Below are positions 8,007 through 11,037 of a stretch of DNA of 11,037 nucleotides, in pieces. This stretch comes from Chloroflexota bacterium. GTDB lineage: Bacteria > Chloroflexota > UBA6077. The stretch is taken from contig JAJYKO010000103.1 of the NCBI GenBank assembly GCA_021788565.1, positions 1 to 11,037 on the forward strand. Direction: 5' to 3'. Position 1 is the stretch's first letter, and every line of letters begins with the position of its first letter. The notes below the pieces were generated by a model. That model saw only the letters and a list, made by a program, of their open reading frames with translations, did no database searches and was not told the origin of the DNA. Made by a program: the position numbers and the translations under genes.

Positions 8007-8212
8007 TATCGATCTCCTCCTGAACCAGGCTCGTTGGCCCGCGTTTCCTCAAGCCAGTGGTCAATCGCTCCTTTCCGGAAGCGCCAGTGCCGGCCGATCT
8101 TCTGGGACGGGATCTTGCCTTCCCGAACGAGCTTGTAGAGCGTCGACTTCGGTATCTTCAGGTAGGCGGCCAACTCTTCGATGGTCAGGACATCGCCTAG
8201 TTTTTCATCCAT
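8006..8212 (-). CDS. Excisionase-type helix-turn-helix protein (HTH_17/MerR-like), 68 aa
   Basis: This small DNA-binding protein heads the operon. The helix-turn-helix of the excisionase/HTH_17 family spans nearly all of it: LTIEELAAYLKIPKSTLYKL (9-28), then a wing containing GKIPSQKIGRHWRF and a closing helix KGAIDHWLEE. I place the start at ATG 8210-8212 because AGAGAGG lies 8 nt upstream, the HTH domain begins at once, and a good promoter lies just upstream. A longer frame opens at 8410, but that extension runs through the promoter and terminator and is not protein-like. It probably regulates its own operon, perhaps by binding the hairpin or palindrome in the leader. A recombination directionality role is possible for this family, but no integrase gene is in the window. 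Its stop overlaps the start of the BrxF-like gene. Confidence 0.88.
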   Translation of the reverse strand: MDEKLGDVLTIEELAAYLKIPKSTLYKLVREGKIPSQKIGRHWRFRKGAIDHWLEETRANEPGSGGDR

Positions 8213-8234
8213 CAGGTGCACCTCTCTGGACTCA

Positions 8235-8259
8235 AGGCAAAGTTCGACCCCGAATGCCT
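8235..8259 (-). promoter_or_regulatory. Imperfect inverted repeat in the operon leader (possible operator or mRNA hairpin)
   Basis: On the plus strand the arms are AGGCA-AAG-TTCG (8235-8246) and CGAATGCCT (8251-8259), separated by ACCC. They pair as TTCG/CGAA and AGGCA/TGCCT, with a three-base bulge on one side. It lies between the predicted transcription start (about 8267) and the ribosome binding site of the HTH gene. It could be a binding site for the HTH protein or a leader RNA hairpin. The repeat is seen; its function is inferred. Confidence 0.35.
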
Positions 8260-8273
8260 CATAACGAGTCCAT

Positions 8274-8302
8274 AATTTACGGTTATTGCCAGTTGCTGTC
8301 AA
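8274..8302 (-). promoter_or_regulatory. Sigma70-type promoter of the defence operon
   Basis: Read on the minus strand, a perfect -35 box TTGACA (8302-8297) is followed by a 17-base spacer and the -10 box TAAATT (8279-8274, four of six consensus bases). Transcription would begin near 8267, leaving a leader of about 55 nt before the ATG of the HTH gene. The five genes downstream are packed without room for another strong promoter, so they are probably one transcript. Confidence 0.65.
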
Positions 8303-8394
8303 GCGCTTTTCGGTGGCGTTGGCCGGCATCCGACACGAAACCGTCGACGTGACCACTCTGATGCGGCGGCCATCCCGGCGCGCGATAGGCAACG

Positions 8395-8452
8395 AAAAAG
8401 GCCAGCTCATCCAGACGGGGGGTATTCCCGCCTACGTGATGAGCCGGCCTTT
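8395..8452 (-). terminator. Rho-independent-type terminator after the SNF2-like gene
   Basis: Arms at 8439-8452 and 8397-8410 pair over 14 bp with one non-Watson-Crick position. Read on the minus strand the first arm is AAAGGCCGGCTCAT and the second ATGAGCTGGCCTTT, continuing as a run of five T. The 28-nt loop holds a G-run and a C-run that may form an inner stem. It begins 13 bases past the helicase stop and lies upstream of the defence-operon promoter. It would insulate the operon from the upstream gene. Confidence 0.65.
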
Positions 8453-8465
8453 GCGATCCGGTGGT

Positions 8466-10433
8466 CTAGCCGTCGAACAGCGCGAGCTGACCCTCAGGCA
8501 CCGGCTTGCGTCTCGGCTTCGGCCGGCGAACCAGTACCGCCAACTCCTCGAAAGTCACTACGCGGGCTTGTTTGATGGGAGCCGGGTCCTGAGTCGAACA
8601 GCCTTGGGTTTCGGCGTCGCGGGTGAGGACCTGTGTCCACAGATCAGCCTCGACGAGAGGGACATAGTCCACCGGCAGTGTGAGTTCTGCCCGCTCGGTC
8701 TCCGGCTGCCAGCTGTCCTCGACCAGGAAGCTCTCGTCCTCCGTCTCCACCGAGCGGGTCTGGGCGAAGAGCGCATCCAGGGATTGGCCGTCGCCAGGGG
8801 TCTGGTTGGTCAGGCGGCGAGCGAGGGCGAGGAACACGTCCTGGCCATCGCCTTCCAGCGCCGCCAACCCGTCTTCGGGGAGCTCGCCCTCGACCATCAG
8901 GGCGGAGCGCATCTTGGCGGCCACCAGCGCCAACGCCTCGGCCTGGAGGGTTCCCTCGTACACGAAGAAGGTGACCTCCACCGATTGGCACTGGCCGATC
9001 CGCCAGGAGCGTCGGCTCGCCTGGCGCATCACGTACACGCTGTACTCGGTCTCGTACCAGACGATGGACGGCCAGTCCACGAGGTCCAGGCCGGTCTGCA
9101 CGAGGCGGGGATGGCAGATCAAGACGTCGGCGCCCTCCCGAACGCGAGCCGCCACCCACTCTTCTCGTCGATCGGCCGCCACGGTGCTCGCCTTGAGCAC
9201 CGCCACTCGAAACCCCTCCTTTTCCAGGAGGCCACGCAGCCGGGGGCTGATGTCTCGCTTCTCCGTATGGGTGATGTAGACCAGCACCCGCCTTCCCCGC
9301 TCTCGTTCGCGGCGCACCAACTCCACCAGCGCCCGCTCTTTGGGGTAGAGCCGGTCCTCGGGCAAGGCCGGCGCGTGAGCGAGAACGCTCCCCGTTTCCG
9401 GGTCCAGCACTGTCTCGCCCCGGGTGCAGCCGCAAGGGTAGGAGAGCAACACCTGAAGGTAGGTAGCCAGCAGCCGCTTGGAGCCCTCCTGGAGCGCCTC
9501 CGCCACCGCTCGCCAGAGCTCCTGAGCAAGCCGGTGGTAGCTGCTCGCCTGGGAAGGCACGTCCGGGGTCTCTCCCTTATCCAGCGGGAAGAGGGCGACC
9601 TGCTCGGTGTAGGTTGGCAGGTCTTTGGCGACGTCGGCCAGTCGGAGGAACACGGTGTTTCCGATCAGGTGGAACAGGATCGCCGGTGCGACGCCCGGCT
9701 TCTCGACGGTGCGGGTCAGGTAGCTCCGGCGCTTGGAGTGACGGCCGTCGTCGGTGTACGCGTCGGGGTCCTTCTTCGTGATCCGCTCGACGATGCCGTA
9801 GCGGCTGACCCATTTCGCCTCGTCCCGATAGCCGAACTCCGAGCGGACCGCGGGGGAGAAGCGCCACAGCAGGTAGAACAGGGTCGAGCTGTAGCCGCCG
9901 AAGACGGTGCCGGTGAGGGTGAGGGTCTTGCCGCAGGCCTCGGCGAGGCCGGCAGCGGCCAGCCCTTGTGCGGAACCCCGGGCCTTGTACTCATGGAGTT
10001 CATCTGTGATGAGGAGATCGAAGTAATTGGGCAGGCGGCGGCGCACGTAATCGGCCAGGGGGAATCGGCGAGGGCCGGTCCGATCCGCCTGCCAGAGCGG
10101 CCCATCGCAATGGTGGCACCGCCGCTTCTTGGCCTGGAGGTCGGCACGGCCCAGGGGCACTCCCTCGTCGTCGGCGATGGGTGCATAGCAGCTTGGGCAG
10201 CAGAGGTGGCGAAGGACCTCGCCCGTCTCGTCACGGGCGACACCCCCCACCTCGTCGCGGACGAGTCGTTCTACCGCAGCGGGTATCCAGCGGTAGCCCA
10301 GTTTCGCCTGCTCGCGGGAGCGGGTACCGTACCACCCGCTACTATCGCGGACGTTCGAAGCGGTCATCGATGGGCGCGTGATCGCCGGGTTGAGGCGGAG
10401 CAAGTGCTCAGACGTTGCCATGCGGTGAACCAT
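8466..10433 (-). CDS. SNF2-type DEAD/DEAH helicase, N-terminally truncated (no Walker A)
   Basis: The 655 codons encode most of a Snf2-related SF2 helicase of the sort carried by plasmids and integrative elements. In order: REQAKLG (40-46), which resembles a conserved segment upstream of motif II in relatives; a zinc ribbon with C79/C82 and C106/C109; motif II DELH (144-147); TGT (174-176); YITHT (386-390); motif V-like VQTGLDL (445-451); and motif VI RRSWRIGQ (474-481). The C-terminal third is acidic and unassigned. It ends in LALFDG. There is no Walker A motif, and the 600 bases upstream supply none, so about 300-400 N-terminal residues appear lost. The listed ATG is simply the first in frame. 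An in-frame TGA sits five codons upstream and no ribosome binding site is visible, which also suggests a broken gene. It may be an inactive remnant. It has its own terminator and is probably not part of the operon to the left. Confidence 0.82.
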   Translation of the reverse strand: MVHRMATSEHLLRLNPAITRPSMTASNVRDSSGWYGTRSREQAKLGYRWIPAAVERLVRDEVGGVARDETGEVLRHLCCPSCYAPIADDEGVPLGRADLQAKKRRCHHCDGPLWQADRTGPRRFPLADYVRRRLPNYFDLLITDELHEYKARGSAQGLAAAGLAEACGKTLTLTGTVFGGYSSTLFYLLWRFSPAVRSEFGYRDEAKWVSRYGIVERITKKDPDAYTDDGRHSKRRSYLTRTVEKPGVAPAILFHLIGNTVFLRLADVAKDLPTYTEQVALFPLDKGETPDVPSQASSYHRLAQELWRAVAEALQEGSKRLLATYLQVLLSYPCGCTRGETVLDPETGSVLAHAPALPEDRLYPKERALVELVRRERERGRRVLVYITHTEKRDISPRLRGLLEKEGFRVAVLKASTVAADRREEWVAARVREGADVLICHPRLVQTGLDLVDWPSIVWYETEYSVYVMRQASRRSWRIGQCQSVEVTFFVYEGTLQAEALALVAAKMRSALMVEGELPEDGLAALEGDGQDVFLALARRLTNQTPGDGQSLDALFAQTRSVETEDESFLVEDSWQPETERAELTLPVDYVPLVEADLWTQVLTRDAETQGCSTQDPAPIKQARVVTFEELAVLVRRPKPRRKPVPEGQLALFDG

Positions 10434-10809
10434 TGCCGCATCGACTCAATATCGGGAGGATTTGACACCAGTGCACTTTCGGGAAGTGCCCCGAACAAAG
10501 CAGGACCCGTCGACGGAGCCGCGACTTGGGGCCTTGGCGACTCCACCCAGATTTTATGTCTGGCCGCTGAACGGGTGCGGCGTCGAGAGGGAGTTGATGC
10601 CCGACCTGGAGGTGCTTCGCGCGTTGAAGCCCGAAGTTCCCGGGCCAGGTCGCGACGGCCCTGGTGGCGTCAAAATGCCCGCGAAAGGGGACGTCACCCC
10701 CCAGATAATGGTGTACAGGCATGGTGAGTGAGCGAGCTCGGCAGAGGGTTGCCAGAGACGGCCTTTCTACTCCGCGGGCTGTAGCGAGTGAAATGCCGGC
10801 AATGGGTTC
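10434..10809. other. No secure gene; possible junction upstream of the truncated helicase
   Basis: No helicase motif I or other recognisable domain occurs here on either strand. On the minus strand, the frame of the gene entering from the right edge stays open past its TGA (10810-10812) down to a TGA at 10408-10410, with one internal ATG at 10720-10722. Its translation is rich in Pro, Arg, Gly and His and I do not recognise it. A plus-strand frame of 89 codons (10462-10731, TTG start) is about equally plausible. Neither has a good ribosome binding site. The stretch may be the remnant of a rearrangement that removed the 5' end of the helicase gene. Confidence 0.35.
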
Positions 10810-11037
10810 TCACGCGCACTCGCAGACTTGCCTCAACGCCTCGGCGACGATGGTCCACGCAGCGCTGTAAGGTTCTTCAAGAGCCAGCAGAGGCTTGTTG
10901 CCGTAGACCACTTCGACGGTGAATTCGTCGACCGCACTGACTCGTTTTCGCTGCCGGCTCGCGTTGGGCGATAGACGCTGGAATTCGGAGGGGTGCCGAA
11001 GTCTGGTTTCCACCTTCGTGAGGCAGGGGATGCCGTG
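10810..11037 (-). CDS. C-terminal part of an unknown protein, cut by the window edge
   Basis: The minus-strand frame is open from the window edge (reading HGIPCLTKVETR first) to a TGA at 10810-10812, giving at least 75 residues. A GTG at 11011-11013 could be an internal start, but no clear ribosome binding site precedes it and the frame continues upstream. I therefore treat this as the 3' end of a longer gene. The residues are protein-like: a basic stretch (SRQRKRVSAVDEF), a beta-like VEVVYGNKPLLAL, then a helix ending VAEALRQVCECA. I recognise no family. It lies upstream of the truncated helicase in the same orientation. Confidence 0.5.
   Translation of the reverse strand, partial: HGIPCLTKVETRLRHPSEFQRLSPNASRQRKRVSAVDEFTVEVVYGNKPLLALEEPYSAAWTIVAEALRQVCECA

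Noticed and set aside
8006..8212. Excisionase of a phage or integrative element
   Set aside because: The fold fits, but no integrase, attachment-site repeat or structural phage gene is visible, and the gene is coupled to the defence operon. A regulator is more likely.
8213..8410. N-terminal extension of the HTH protein to 134 aa
   Set aside because: The extension covers a promoter and part of a terminator, is not protein-like, and an ideal ribosome binding site precedes the internal ATG at 8212.
8286..10727. 813-codon plus-strand ORF covering the helicase region
   Set aside because: It lies antisense to a gene with clear SNF2 helicase motifs. Its translation is rich in Arg, Gly, Leu and Val with no domain, as expected for the shadow of G+C-rich coding DNA.
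1..11037. CRISPR array, tRNA or rRNA genes, insertion sequence ends
   Set aside because: I saw no regularly spaced repeats, cloverleaf-type segments, rRNA-like sequence or transposase motifs on either strand.

Overview
All convincing genes lie on the minus strand, so the window is best read from right to left. High G+C, GTG starts, strong purine-rich ribosome binding sites and overlapping genes point to a bacterium with G+C-rich DNA. Nothing in the sequence fixes the phylum. There are no rRNA or tRNA genes, no CRISPR array and no recognisable transposase. The content (helicases, a DNA methyltransferase, an excisionase-type HTH protein, broken genes at both edges) is that of an accessory island or integrated element.

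Right part (about 8.4-11.0 kb, visibly more G+C-rich). The C-terminal end of an unknown gene enters from the right edge. It is followed by about 375 bases with no secure gene. Then comes a 655-codon SNF2-type helicase gene that keeps motifs II to VI and a zinc ribbon but has no Walker A motif, so it looks 5'-truncated. A hairpin with a T-tract just past its stop ends this unit.

Central part (8302 down to 590) is a separate, compact operon with its own promoter (consensus TTGACA, 17-nt spacer, TAAATT). It has five genes that overlap or lie 2-3 nt apart: a 68-aa excisionase-type HTH protein, a 158-aa P-loop protein that I recognise as BrxF-like (BREX type 3), a 155-aa protein of unknown family, a 726-aa zinc-ribbon adenine-type DNA methyltransferase (COG1743/DUF1156-like), and a 1429-aa fusion of a TM0106/RecB-like nuclease, an RNase H-like domain and an SF1 (Upf1/DNA2-type) helicase.

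The inferred role of the operon is phage or plasmid defence. The methyltransferase would mark self DNA, the nuclease-helicase would attack or process unmarked DNA, and the BrxF-like ATPase with the small protein would couple or regulate the two. The hallmark BREX proteins PglZ and BrxC are absent from the window. No DISARM drmA/drmB or restriction-modification specificity subunit is present either. I therefore treat it as a candidate BREX-3-like but distinct system.

Left part (1-589). Downstream of the operon is a minus-strand reading frame with codon use like real coding DNA but interrupted by TGA, TAA and TAG codons. Its longest intact piece is 94 codons. It looks like the remnant of a decayed gene and may mark the island edge.
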